Shown here piece by piece: positions 34,209 through 43,121 of a stretch of 64,000 nucleotides of DNA. The stretch is from NCBI RefSeq assembly GCF_014201335.1, contig NZ_JACHEB010000006.1, positions 62,001 to 126,000 on the forward strand. Direction: 5' to 3'. Position numbers and translations under genes: made by a program. Source of the DNA: Tunturiibacter gelidiferens (GTDB lineage Bacteria > Acidobacteriota > Terriglobia > Terriglobales > Acidobacteriaceae). Each line of letters starts with the position of its first letter. Positions within the stretch are counted from its first letter, which is position 1. A model generated the notes under the pieces. The model searched no databases and was not told the origin of the DNA. It saw only the letters and a list, made by a program, of their open reading frames with translations.

Positions 34209-35015
34209 ATGATGCAGACAGTTTTGACGATTGCCGGATTCGATCCCTCTTCGGGCGCTGGTGTGACTGCGGACCTGATGGTTTTTGCAGCGCATGGGCT
34301 GTTTGGGACTTCGTGTATTACAAGCCTGACGGTGCAGTCGACAGTGGGAGTGCAGGCGAGTACGCCGGTGTCGGCGGAGACGGTGCGGGCTACGCTTGAC
34401 TGCCTGGAGAGCGATCTGCCAGCGGAGGGGATCAAGATCGGAATGCTGGCTACGGCGGGGAATGTAGCCGCGGTGGCGGAGTTTTTGGAAAGGCTGCGGG
34501 GACACGGGGTGCGGATTCCGGTGGTGCTCGATCCGGTGATGAGGTCGAGTTCGGGCAGGGAACTGCTGGATGCCGAGGGAGTGGGTGTGCTGCGGGAGAG
34601 ACTGCTGCCGCTGGTGGATTGGGTGACGCCGAATCTGGAGGAGTTGGGGATTTTGGCGGGGCGGATTGTGATGCAGCGGGGGGATATGCCGGAGGCGGCG
34701 CGGGATCTGCAGGCAATGGGGAAGGAGTTGAACGTGGTGGCGACGGGAGGGCACCTGAACCCGCCGGACGATCTGCTGATGCAGGCTGGCGGGGAGATGA
34801 ATTGGCTGCCCGGGGAGCAGATTGTGAGCCGGTCGACGCATGGGACCGGATGTGCGTTTTCGAGTGCGCTGTTGAGTCGCCTCGTGTTTGGGGATGCGCC
34901 GTTGGACGCGGCGGTGATGGCGAAGCGATATGTTGCGGAGGCGATTCGAACGGCTGAGCCGAGGGGGAAGGGGCTGGGGCCTTTGAATCTTCTTTTTCCG
35001 CTGCGCAGCAAGTAG
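34209..35015 (+). CDS. thiD: hydroxymethylpyrimidine (phosphate) kinase
   Basis: The enzyme phosphorylates HMP and HMP-P for thiamin synthesis. Starting from the first of two adjacent ATGs (GGGAAGCG upstream), the protein has 268 residues and begins MMQTVLTIAGFDPSSGAG, the normal ThiD start. The PfkB-like ATP site is in STHGTGCAFSSAL (GTGC motif) and the pyrimidine site in DPVMRSSSG. It lies about 250 bases upstream of a small unknown gene and then thiS. No TPP riboswitch was recognised in front of it. Confidence 0.94.
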   Translation: MMQTVLTIAGFDPSSGAGVTADLMVFAAHGLFGTSCITSLTVQSTVGVQASTPVSAETVRATLDCLESDLPAEGIKIGMLATAGNVAAVAEFLERLRGHGVRIPVVLDPVMRSSSGRELLDAEGVGVLRERLLPLVDWVTPNLEELGILAGRIVMQRGDMPEAARDLQAMGKELNVVATGGHLNPPDDLLMQAGGEMNWLPGEQIVSRSTHGTGCAFSSALLSRLVFGDAPLDAAVMAKRYVAEAIRTAEPRGKGLGPLNLLFPLRSK

Positions 35016-35261
35016 CGTTGAAAGACCCCGTCACGGGGCGTGCTGATTTGGGAACGGCGGGGGCGGCCCGGGTTTCGGGTGGGTGGTGGAATGACTCAGC
35101 CAAGTTAAGTGTTGGATCTACATCGATTGGGTCATTGCGGGGCTCTGTTTGGGCTGTTTCGATAACCCAGAGGGTTCGTGTGTTGACTTGGTTGAGGGGA
35201 TATTCCGGATAATGCCGAGGCGGAGGTTCGCCGATAGGGATTAGGACGGAGGATTTGGTTC

Positions 35262-35618
35262 ATGTCCACAGTACCGTTTCCCGGGGTCTTTCGGCCCGAA
35301 CTCGTAAACCGGAGCGCGTCGAGCGTTCCAACTCTTTCGCCGGGGAATCCCGCGCCGAAGAATGCAGACCTGACGATTCATCGGATCACCAGGACACATC
35401 ATGGCCGTACGCTGCTGACGCTGGGACATGCGGCCGAGTATCTTGCGAACTCGCGGCGGTATTCCATTCAGGCGTTTGACAATAAATCGGACGATGAGGC
35501 GATACACATCCTGATGGGGCTAAGCCGCACTGTGTTTGAGGATTTTGCCCAACATCCGGCTTGGAGTCGCCGCTTTTGGAATTGGGTTGTCGAGAGGGTT
35601 GTGCGGCTGCTGGATTAG
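35262..35618 (+). CDS. hypothetical protein, 118 residues
   Basis: A small soluble protein between thiD and thiS. The ATG follows GGAGG by about 10 bases. The N-terminal 40 residues are Pro/Ser-rich; the rest is helical and ends WSRRFWNWVVERVVRLLD, an amphipathic, Trp-rich tail. No known domain was recognised. It lies 27 bases before thiS, so it may be co-transcribed; a link to thiamin synthesis is not shown. Confidence 0.65.
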   Translation: MSTVPFPGVFRPELVNRSASSVPTLSPGNPAPKNADLTIHRITRTHHGRTLLTLGHAAEYLANSRRYSIQAFDNKSDDEAIHILMGLSRTVFEDFAQHPAWSRRFWNWVVERVVRLLD

Positions 35619-35645
35619 CCGCGAGTGCTGCTAGGCTGGAAGAGT

Positions 35646-35864
35646 ATGGCACTCACTTTAATTTTAAACGGCCAGTCCCGCGACTTCGAAACGCTTCCCG
35701 AGTCCGCCAACCTTGAACAACTTGTGGTCGAGCTTGGACTGAAGGGTGACAGGGTGGCGATTGAACATAATGGCGCGATCGCACCGCGCTCAAGCTGGGC
35801 TCAGACCGTTTTGAGCGGAGGCGATCGGCTCGAGGTAGTTCATTTTGTCGGTGGAGGGGTGTGA
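35646..35864 (+). CDS. thiS: sulfur carrier protein ThiS
   Basis: A 72-residue ubiquitin-like sulfur carrier for the thiazole moiety of thiamin. The ATG at 35646 gives MALTLILNGQSRDFE; the core strand ...RLEVVHFVGGG is intact. ThiS is normally adenylated at a terminal Gly-Gly; here one Val follows (GGGV, then stop), so the C-terminus has a one-residue extension. Its 3' end overlaps the convergent glycosyltransferase gene by 25 bases, which may explain the extra codon. thiG and other thi genes are not in this window. Confidence 0.85.
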   Translation: MALTLILNGQSRDFETLPESANLEQLVVELGLKGDRVAIEHNGAIAPRSSWAQTVLSGGDRLEVVHFVGGGV

Positions 35865-37048
35865 GGGGTTACTTCGTTCGCGATTTTGTTCGCCACGAGG
35901 TGCTTTAGGAGCGACTCCCAGCGATCGCCATAGTCGTCCCAACCGCCGAGAAGGCGGACTCGACGCAGGGCGGCCTCGCTCATCTGTGATTGAAGGGCGG
36001 GATCGTCGGCGAGCCGCTGCATGCGGTCGGTAAGCGCTTCGACATCGCGCACGGGGACTACGAAGCCTTCGACGCCACTGGTAAAAAGGTCTTCGCCGCC
36101 GGTGTTGGTGGAGCAGAGGACGGGACAGCCGCAGGCGAGGGCTTGACCCTGGACGAGTGCCAGACCCTCTTCGATGCTGGGGAGGACCATGACGTGGCTG
36201 GTGCTCATGAGGTGGGCGAGTTGCTCTTGCGGAAGGGCGCCGAGGAATTCGACATCTTGTTGCGGGAGGCGGTCGAGGACGGTCTTCATGTCGGGGTGAA
36301 GGGGGCCGGCGAGGCGAAGACGTTTTGCTGGATGACGAAGCTGGGCGAAGGCCTCGAGCAGGTAGGGAACTCCTTTGCGAAGGGTGACCGAGCCAGCGAA
36401 GAGGACTTCGAAGCGATCCGTGGGTGGCTCTCCGGTACGGGTGAACTTTTCGAGTCGAACGCCGTAGGGGATGACGTGCATCTTGTCGGCGGGCAGGCCC
36501 ATTTCGATGAATGAGCGGGCGGCGAAGCTGGAGGGGACCGAGATGGCGTCGGAGGCGGCATAGATCTTTTCTTCGCGGAGGATGTCGCGTATGTCAGTGA
36601 CTGGGCGGTCAACCCTCCAGCGGCGGTATTCTTCGGAGACGATGGCTTCCTGGTAGCGCTGATGAGAGGATCCGCGGTCGCAGATGAGGAGGCCGCCGCG
36701 GGACTGGACTTCGCGGCCGGTCTTAAGGCTGGAGCCGGAGATCGCGATGACGGCGTCAGGGGTCTCGGCGGTGCGGATTCGGCGGAGAGTCCACTCGTCG
36801 AACGAGAGCGCGTTGGCATAACTTGTTTGATCCAAGACCCATGGATGGTGAATGCCAAAGCGTTGCATGAGGATTTCCGGCGTGTGGACCCAAGGAAAGG
36901 TTTCGACGACTTCGTGGGGTAAGCCTTCGCGTTTGAGGCGTGTCCAGGGGAAGGTGGAATAGATGCGCTGTAGATGGCCACGGCGGTGAAGCTCGCGGGC
37001 AAGTTCGAAGTGGTGAAAGACCCCAAAGACCGTTTGGACGATTCTCAT
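35840..37048 (-). CDS. glycosyltransferase family 4
   Basis: A 402-residue GT-B glycosyltransferase. The C-terminal Rossmann half shows GSVTLRKGVPYLLEAF and the donor-site PSIEEGLALVQGQALACGCP, where the usual second Glu of ExxxxxxxE reads Gln. The N-terminal half starts MRIVQTVFGVFHHFELAREL. The function is probably transfer of a nucleotide sugar to an envelope polysaccharide or lipid. It lies divergent from nothing and next to an acyltransferase gene on the same strand (67-base gap), suggesting a surface-glycan context. Confidence 0.9.
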   Translation of the reverse strand: MRIVQTVFGVFHHFELARELHRRGHLQRIYSTFPWTRLKREGLPHEVVETFPWVHTPEILMQRFGIHHPWVLDQTSYANALSFDEWTLRRIRTAETPDAVIAISGSSLKTGREVQSRGGLLICDRGSSHQRYQEAIVSEEYRRWRVDRPVTDIRDILREEKIYAASDAISVPSSFAARSFIEMGLPADKMHVIPYGVRLEKFTRTGEPPTDRFEVLFAGSVTLRKGVPYLLEAFAQLRHPAKRLRLAGPLHPDMKTVLDRLPQQDVEFLGALPQEQLAHLMSTSHVMVLPSIEEGLALVQGQALACGCPVLCSTNTGGEDLFTSGVEGFVVPVRDVEALTDRMQRLADDPALQSQMSEAALRRVRLLGGWDDYGDRWESLLKHLVANKIANEVTPHTPPPTK

Positions 37049-37115
37049 AGCGCCGGACGGCGGTTGACCTCAAGGTCATCGTAACAAAAGGTCATCGCCT
37101 CGCTTTTGTAACCTG

Positions 37116-38198
37116 TCAGGGGGCAGATTGAAGGGCGGGGTGGTGATATTTAGAAGTGAGGAATTGAGTCAGGGGTTTTTCGACGTAGAGGTAGCAGAGG
37201 GAACCAACGACCGCGACTGACAGAAAACCCAGAACCACGTTCGCGTCCGGGCCTAAATGCGCGAGGCGAGGATAGAGACGGTCGTAGCCATAGAAGACGA
37301 TGAGCGTAACCAAATAGATGGAATAGGACGCGTTGCCGAGGAAGACACCGAAGCGCCCGAATGGGGATGTGATTTGTGTGGATCGGAAGACGAGCCCTGC
37401 TGTGATCATGGCGGCGGGAATGCCCCAGAGGAAGACACGATACCAACTGAGAGTACCGTCGAGAACGTACCCGGCGTTGCCGAGGTTGTAGTCGAAGAAG
37501 AAGAGGGTGGATAAAAGCCAAAGTGTTCCGATCGAGAGCAGGCCAGTACCTAGTGCATGGCGTTTGCCGAAGCGTGCGTATGCCAGACCAATGAGACAGC
37601 CAAAGATGAACTCGATGTTGAGAGGGTTGGCCAGCAGAATCAAAAGGGTTCGGTGGAAGCCGAACAGTCCACCTACAACAATGAAGGAAAGAATGGTGAG
37701 GATCGTTCGTTCGACGACTCGAGTTACACCAAAAAAAAGGTTAAGGGTGAGGAGATAGTAGAAGAACATTTCAAAGATCAATGTCCAACCGATGTAGATG
37801 AGCGGGGTTGGGATGGGGAAACGCAAGGAGGGAAGCAGAAGGTAGGAGTTTACAAGCCATGAACGCGTTAGATGGTGTTGCTTCAACTGAACCAGGACGA
37901 AGAAGAAGGAAAGTATCCAGTAGATGGGAAAGATTCGAATAAAGCGGCGAAGGAGAAAGTCGATTGCCCCGTGGGGAAGGCTCGGATGAGTGGGCCTGAC
38001 GTTCATCGCGACCGTGGAGAGGATAAATCCACTGATGGCAAAGAATATGTCGACGCCGCAAGCCCCAAAGTTAGTGAGGTTGAAGAAATGAGTCTGGTGC
38101 GGAATCGCATGTGCCGAGATGGTAAAGAGGGAGTGAACGTAAACGACCAGGAGGGCGGCAATAGCACGGAGGATTTGGATCGAATCGTTCCGTTTCAT
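37116..38198 (-). CDS. membrane acyltransferase, acyltransferase-3 family
   Basis: A 360-residue integral membrane protein with about ten hydrophobic helices, of the OafA/exopolysaccharide-O-acetylase type. It begins MKRNDSIQILRAIAALLVV, the normal start of this family, with YVHSLFT containing the key His in the first loop, and later FFAISGFILS. It transfers acyl groups to sugars of exported polysaccharides. It lies immediately before the glycosyltransferase gene on the same strand. Confidence 0.92.
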   Translation of the reverse strand: MKRNDSIQILRAIAALLVVYVHSLFTISAHAIPHQTHFFNLTNFGACGVDIFFAISGFILSTVAMNVRPTHPSLPHGAIDFLLRRFIRIFPIYWILSFFFVLVQLKQHHLTRSWLVNSYLLLPSLRFPIPTPLIYIGWTLIFEMFFYYLLTLNLFFGVTRVVERTILTILSFIVVGGLFGFHRTLLILLANPLNIEFIFGCLIGLAYARFGKRHALGTGLLSIGTLWLLSTLFFFDYNLGNAGYVLDGTLSWYRVFLWGIPAAMITAGLVFRSTQITSPFGRFGVFLGNASYSIYLVTLIVFYGYDRLYPRLAHLGPDANVVLGFLSVAVVGSLCYLYVEKPLTQFLTSKYHHPALQSAP

Positions 38199-38560
38199 CG
38201 ACAGAGGCCGACCACCTTCAAAGTCAGTGGCTTCGACTCAGGGGTTTCTTTCCGAATGTAGTTACGATCACAGCAAAAAACGTGGTTCTCAATTGGAAGA
38301 TCGGCGAAGGTGAGGCGCGCAATCGACAGCTTGAGCGAGAGGGAAGAGATAGCGGTCTTACGTTGCGTCAGGGCCGAGCCTCCGGGTTGTGCTTCAAAAG
38401 AAGTATAGAGTCTTCCCGATGGGATTGGACCAAACAATTACTTCCTCTGAGCGATGAGGATCGTTGACTGAACCCGGGTAGGCAACGAGCTACGGCAAAA
38501 GCGAAGAAGAAATTATTGATCGGGCCAATCCTCTTAAGCTCTCCCTATAATGGCTGCTAC
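38199..38560. other. intergenic region upstream of TonB-type receptor gene
   Basis: A 362-base gap between divergent genes. The only clear signal is a perfect TATAAT at 38546-38551, with a weak -35. No small gene, RNA or repeat was recognised in the rest. Confidence 0.45.
38546..38551 (+). promoter_or_regulatory. -10 element TATAAT close to receptor start
   Basis: A consensus -10 lies 9 bases before the ATG at 38561 and no ribosome site is seen between them, so the transcript may be nearly leaderless. The -35 region is not clear. Confidence 0.4.
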
Positions 38561-41500
38561 ATGCGATACATTCGAATACTCCTCTCCGTGTTTGTCCTGT
38601 CTTCCTTGCTCTGTGCTCAAGAGCTGGTCACTCGATATTGGGGAGGAAGGCTACAGAATCAGGTTGGAGAGGCGATCAAGGGCGCAACCATCCGCCTGGT
38701 CGGAAAGGGAGGCGATCTTGTCTCAAATTCGGGGACAGATGGGCGCTTTCGATTTCCCAATTTAGCGCCGGGTGAGTACAAACTGGAAGTGACGATCGAT
38801 GGAAATGTACGCCGGTTCACAGAGCCGCTAAAACTCAAAGCGGATTCGTTACCTGCTGTCGTGACTATCACGTCGGAGAACGTTGTGGCTATCGCCTTTC
38901 GTTCGGCTGAAACTGCGAAGACGGGCGGGGAGAAGCTTTCGAGCCAGACCGTAAGCGCAATTCCACTGAACAAGCGCGACTTTAGCCAGTTGCTGTTGCT
39001 CGCGGCCGGAACTATGACCGATTCGAATGGCCAGACAAATTTCACCCAGCAGTTCGCCATCAACGGGCAACGCGGCGTTGAGGCTGTCTTCGCAATGGAT
39101 GGCGCGGACACGAGCGATCCTGAGATGGGAGGCGCGACGTTCAGCAACTTTAACGTCGATGCTGTTGAAGAGATCAAGTCGGTGTCGGGTTGGATGCCTG
39201 CGGAGATCGGCCGCGGTGCGGCAGGCTTTACGAATATCACTACCCGTTCCGGAAGCGGTGGATTTCACGGCTCTGTCTTCGAGTTTCTGCGGAACTCTGC
39301 GCTTGATGCGCGGAACTATTTTGATCATCCGTCGATTGCAGAACCGGGTCGGATTCCGCCATTCCAGCGGAATGAGTTTGGCTTTACGAATGGCGGCCCA
39401 ATTATCCTGCCACATATCTATGACGGGAGCGGAAAGACCTTTTATTTCGGACAATATCAAGGTTTTCGCCAAGTACTTGGGACTACACAGGTGTTGCCGG
39501 TGCCAACCGCTGAACAGCGTCTAGGCGTCGATACGACCGCGTTTCCGGGCGATACGTTGAAGATCACCCCAATGCCTGAGATCGCAAAGATCCTGGCCCG
39601 CTATCCGTTGCCAAATAATCCAACGGGCTCGTATGGCGTCAATACGTATGCAGCGTCTTCCAAGGTAGTCACGAATGCGAACCAGTTTTCTGTGCGCATC
39701 GATCAGGTACTTTCTCCAAAGGCGCACCTTACTGCGAGATTCAACTTCAACAATCTCTTCGGGCCCACTACTAACCCGGACCAGACTGCGATCGATCCCA
39801 GCTTTGGTGTGGTGTATGTCGATCATCAACGCAACGGAGTTCTTACCTACAGCCAAACTGTCTCGCCGCGCTTCGCCTTCGAAAGCTCTGTCAGCTTCAC
39901 CAGAACTACGCCGCAGTTCGCCACTTCGAATCACACTGACCCGGCGGTGAAGTTCAACGATGGACTGTTCGAGGCTTTCAACTCGGCGGCGGGTTCGGTT
40001 GCGTCTGCTTACGGCAACCTTTTTCTGATAAGACAGAACTTCATAGTTACCGCCGGGCGTCACCTTATCAAGGCTGGCGGGGAGTTCCGGGCTAATCGCG
40101 ATACGACTTACTTTGGTACGAGTCCCAACGGGGAATACGATTTCGGTGGTGGGACCGCTTACTCGCCTGTAGATATTACTTCGCAAAGTGGAATGCATAA
40201 CATTCATGTGGGCGATCCTCTTCCGGATACACTGAGTGGTCTGCTTACCGGGAGTGCTTTTGTTTACACAACAGCAGTACCGGCGCCGTACGTTTCGGGA
40301 GGGAATCACATTGGGCCCGCTGCCATCTCACGGTACGGCGGAGCGATCTACGCACAGGATACCTTCAAGATCTCCGACCGATTTGTTCTCGATTATGGGA
40401 TTCGCTATGAACTCTACACTCCCATCACCGAACGCGCACACCGCACTTCAGGGTTCCTGACGAATGGACTTCATCAGGAGTATCTCGATAACCCGCAGCC
40501 GGGATATCGATTCGATTGGGATGGAGTTGCTCCTCGGGTTCAGCTTGATTGGAAGGTCAAGGACACCCTTCACATTCATGCCGGAGGGGGCCTCACAACG
40601 ATTCCACCGAACATTTGGCAAGACAATTTTCTTACTGGAGCTGTCCCGTTTGTCATTTATCCCCACATCACCGCGGCTGTGGGGACGCCTCTGCTATATG
40701 GCTTCACAATTACTCCTGCGCAGCTTCCAACGTTTTACACACCGGCAGGGCAAGACGTATTCGCCAGCGGCAATCCGAAGAACGTGCCGTCGAATACGGT
40801 TCTTGACGTGGAACGATATCAGCGGGATCTCGCTGCGCTTTCGCCTGGGTCGCAGTTCACGCCGCTGAACTTGACTGGAATCGATCGCAACTTCGGCAAC
40901 GGATATCTCCAGACGTGGACACTCGGCGTAGAGCGGCAGATTGGAAAGCTTACCGCAGATGCTGCGTATGTAGGCACTGCGTCGGTGAAACTGCCTCGCA
41001 CTACCTTTACCAATGCTTATTCGGGAGCTACGCCGGGGTTTGCACCTTATACCAAATTTGACAGTGCAGGGAACGCCGTTGGGGGTTTCGGCACGGAGCA
41101 GCTGATCACGGGTACGGCGCACTCGACGTATCACTCGCTGCAGACGTCGCTCACGGGTACCCTTTTTCAGGGCGGCCCAGGCGTGCAGGTAAGCTACACT
41201 TGGTCGAAGGCCATCGACGACACGAGCGGGGTTGTGGCAAACGGGAATACTACCGGTGCGATCTCCAGTCCGTATCCACAAAATCCCTTTAATACCCACG
41301 CCGAAAAAGGCCCTGCCAGCTTCGACGTCACTCACGGATTCACGATGAGTCTTGCTCAGGATCTGCAGCTGGAGAAGGTCGAATGGCTGCAATCGATCAA
41401 TAGAAGGGTGACTGCCGGATGGGAGTTGTTGAGTATCTCAACGATCAGCAGCGGTCTTCCGTTCACGGTTTATTCCGGTGTGCAACAAACTGGCGCAGGT

Positions 41501-41920
41501 TCCAATGGAGTGGATCGGCCGAATCAGATCGCTAAGGCAAATCTTTCCACAGCCAGAAAGGTGCGCGAAGATTACTTCGGACAAGGCGCAAACAATGCCA
41601 GCATCTTTTCGATCCCTATCAACCAAATTGGCGGCAGCGGACCGAATCAGGGGTTCTTCGGATCTCTTGGGAGAGATACCTTTCGCGGGCCCGCGTTTTA
41701 TGATTTTGACTTTTCACTCATCAAAGACACGCCGGTTGGTAGACGATCGGGGGGCGGGGAACTGTTCGATGTGCAGTTTCGTTCGGAATTTTTCAACTTG
41801 CTTAATATTGTGGATATGGGATTGCCAGCCAATACCATTCGAGGGTCAGGCTTTGGCGTTATAAGCAAAACTGCGGGAACCTCACGGCAGATTCAGTTTT
41901 CGTTGAAGCTGCTGTTCTGA
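38561..41920 (+). CDS. TonB-dependent receptor-like protein with carboxypeptidase-like N-terminal domain
   Basis: A 1119-residue outer-membrane protein from the ATG at 38561. A signal peptide (MRYIRILLSVFVLSSLLCAQ) is followed by a carboxypeptidase-regulatory-like beta domain (GEAIKGATIRLVGKGGDLV, NLAPGEYKLEV). Next is a plug-like domain (FAINGQRGVEAVFAMDGAD, SGWMPAEIGRGAAGFTN) and a long beta-barrel ending in a Phe-type C-terminus (IQFSLKLLF). This Oar-like type is expanded in Acidobacteria, where it is thought to take up large substrates. No TonB box was recognised. It stands alone. Confidence 0.9.
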   Translation: MRYIRILLSVFVLSSLLCAQELVTRYWGGRLQNQVGEAIKGATIRLVGKGGDLVSNSGTDGRFRFPNLAPGEYKLEVTIDGNVRRFTEPLKLKADSLPAVVTITSENVVAIAFRSAETAKTGGEKLSSQTVSAIPLNKRDFSQLLLLAAGTMTDSNGQTNFTQQFAINGQRGVEAVFAMDGADTSDPEMGGATFSNFNVDAVEEIKSVSGWMPAEIGRGAAGFTNITTRSGSGGFHGSVFEFLRNSALDARNYFDHPSIAEPGRIPPFQRNEFGFTNGGPIILPHIYDGSGKTFYFGQYQGFRQVLGTTQVLPVPTAEQRLGVDTTAFPGDTLKITPMPEIAKILARYPLPNNPTGSYGVNTYAASSKVVTNANQFSVRIDQVLSPKAHLTARFNFNNLFGPTTNPDQTAIDPSFGVVYVDHQRNGVLTYSQTVSPRFAFESSVSFTRTTPQFATSNHTDPAVKFNDGLFEAFNSAAGSVASAYGNLFLIRQNFIVTAGRHLIKAGGEFRANRDTTYFGTSPNGEYDFGGGTAYSPVDITSQSGMHNIHVGDPLPDTLSGLLTGSAFVYTTAVPAPYVSGGNHIGPAAISRYGGAIYAQDTFKISDRFVLDYGIRYELYTPITERAHRTSGFLTNGLHQEYLDNPQPGYRFDWDGVAPRVQLDWKVKDTLHIHAGGGLTTIPPNIWQDNFLTGAVPFVIYPHITAAVGTPLLYGFTITPAQLPTFYTPAGQDVFASGNPKNVPSNTVLDVERYQRDLAALSPGSQFTPLNLTGIDRNFGNGYLQTWTLGVERQIGKLTADAAYVGTASVKLPRTTFTNAYSGATPGFAPYTKFDSAGNAVGGFGTEQLITGTAHSTYHSLQTSLTGTLFQGGPGVQVSYTWSKAIDDTSGVVANGNTTGAISSPYPQNPFNTHAEKGPASFDVTHGFTMSLAQDLQLEKVEWLQSINRRVTAGWELLSISTISSGLPFTVYSGVQQTGAGSNGVDRPNQIAKANLSTARKVREDYFGQGANNASIFSIPINQIGGSGPNQGFFGSLGRDTFRGPAFYDFDFSLIKDTPVGRRSGGGELFDVQFRSEFFNLLNIVDMGLPANTIRGSGFGVISKTAGTSRQIQFSLKLLF

Positions 41921-42180
41921 CCTGCGTTATATGCGCCCGCTCGCTTTGCTAAGTCCACGTTATCGCCGGCGTTATTGACCTGTGCTGAGGCTAAGAGCAA
42001 GGATTGCTGCCGCACAGGGACTGCTTGGGCTAAATCCAGTCATCCGAGATCGAAGCGTAACCAAAGAAAAAATCCTTTAGGCATACAACCAACGCCTTCA
42101 AGCGATCTCGCAGTCAAGCACAACAGCGTAGCAATACCAGGCATCTACCCGTAGTGAAGACGATTTTATGGAGGTAGCGC

Positions 42181-42351
42181 ATGAAGACTTTGAAGAGTTG
42201 GTTATTGGGAGTTGTGGTGGTTGTTGCACTCATTACAACGTCAGCTTCGCCAGCATCGGCCCAGGTTGTCGTGAGAGTTGGACAGGATCATCCACACCAT
42301 TATCACCACCACTATCGTCACCATCATCACTATCACCACGAATATCGCTAG
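42181..42351 (+). CDS. histidine-rich secreted peptide, 56 residues
   Basis: A short open frame with GGAGG 7 bases before the ATG. The first 28 residues are a signal peptide (KTLKSWLLGVVVVVALITT). The mature part is very short and holds 12 His in its last 21 residues (HPHHYHHHYRHHHHYHHEY) with Tyr and Arg. It is closed by a terminator right after the stop. Such peptides bind Cu, Ni, Zn or Co in the periplasm; the neighbouring metal genes fit this, but no family name was recognised. Confidence 0.8.
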   Translation: MKTLKSWLLGVVVVVALITTSASPASAQVVVRVGQDHPHHYHHHYRHHHHYHHEYR

Positions 42352-42362
42352 TAAGCGACAAA

Positions 42363-42397
42363 AAGCCCCATTCATTGCACGCGCATCGGTGGGGCTT
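42363..42397 (+). terminator. intrinsic terminator after His-rich peptide gene
   Basis: Arms AAGCCCCA and TGGGGCTT (8 bp) with a 19-base loop, then TCTTTTTGTTTT, lie 12 bases after the stop. The A-run before the stem suggests it could also act on the opposite strand. Confidence 0.75.
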
Positions 42398-43084
42398 CTT
42401 TTTGTTTTAGCAAAAAAGGATTAACAGGGTAGAGGCTTCCGTAAAGCTCATCCACAGTGGCTTCACTTGAATCGACCGCCGGCAATGATTTACTTCACAG
42501 AATGACCCTCTTTAGTTGAACGTACGTGCGCATCCCTCGAGCATTCCTGCCGGCAAGAAGTATACATAATATGTGTTATCGGACACTGGTGTTCTTTTCC
42601 CATTGTTGCCTAAGGATCTATATAACGACCCTTTTCATGCGACAGATACCTTGGCGCCGCAATTCGTCAGAATGTGAGGCGATGGAACGCCGACTCCTTC
42701 CTAGCCTATTTGCCAGATCGAGATAGCTTATTGAAATCCGACCGGTCCTTTACAACCTGGGCCCGATAAAACTCTGCATTCATCTGAGCAGGCTGGATTC
42801 GAACATTTGTAGCCCAGGAACTCATCGTACGAACCTCACATTACGAAGATCCTTCATCGCTGTTCACGTCTAGTGCTGACTCCTGCGTATTGGATTCCCT
42901 ACCGACGACTTCCGGCTCTGCTGGTCTAACTGCGGTCCAAGCAATTGGCATTCCAAAGAAATAACAGCGGAAATCATTCAACACAAATGCCAACCATCGC
43001 TTCGCACATCACGAACTTCATGAAGAACATCCGCGGAAGATATCGCGTTTTGGGTACAACTCCGCGTCAATGGATTCTAAACCG
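42398..43084. other. gene-poor intergenic region
   Basis: About 690 bases with no convincing gene. Two plus-strand frames of 66 and 95 codons (42526-42726, 42945-43232) have no ribosome site and no recognisable motif. A T-loop-like string (GTTCGAATCC on the reverse strand, near 42795) does not fold into a tRNA arm. This gap separates the chromosomal-looking left part from the metal-related right part. Confidence 0.45.
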
Positions 43085-43121
43085 AATAGAGCTTGCCAGA
43101 ACTGGGCTGACCAGCTCTATT
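43085..43121 (-). terminator. hairpin at the end of the mbfA-like gene
   Basis: A 9-bp inverted repeat (AATAGAGCT / AGCTCTATT) with a 19-base loop overlaps the stop codon of the reverse-strand gene. No strong T-run follows, so terminator activity is only probable. Confidence 0.4.

Noticed and set aside
33597-34841. Reverse-strand open frame of 414 codons
   Set aside because: It runs through the SDR and thiD genes and reads as low-complexity His/Arg/Pro text without any domain.
34105-35645. Possible TPP riboswitch near thiD and thiS
   Set aside because: The characteristic CTGAGA and adjoining conserved boxes were not found in either leader.
42770-42850. tRNA-like string GTTCGAATCC (reverse strand)
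   Set aside because: The stem bases around the T-loop do not pair and no acceptor or anticodon arm can be drawn.
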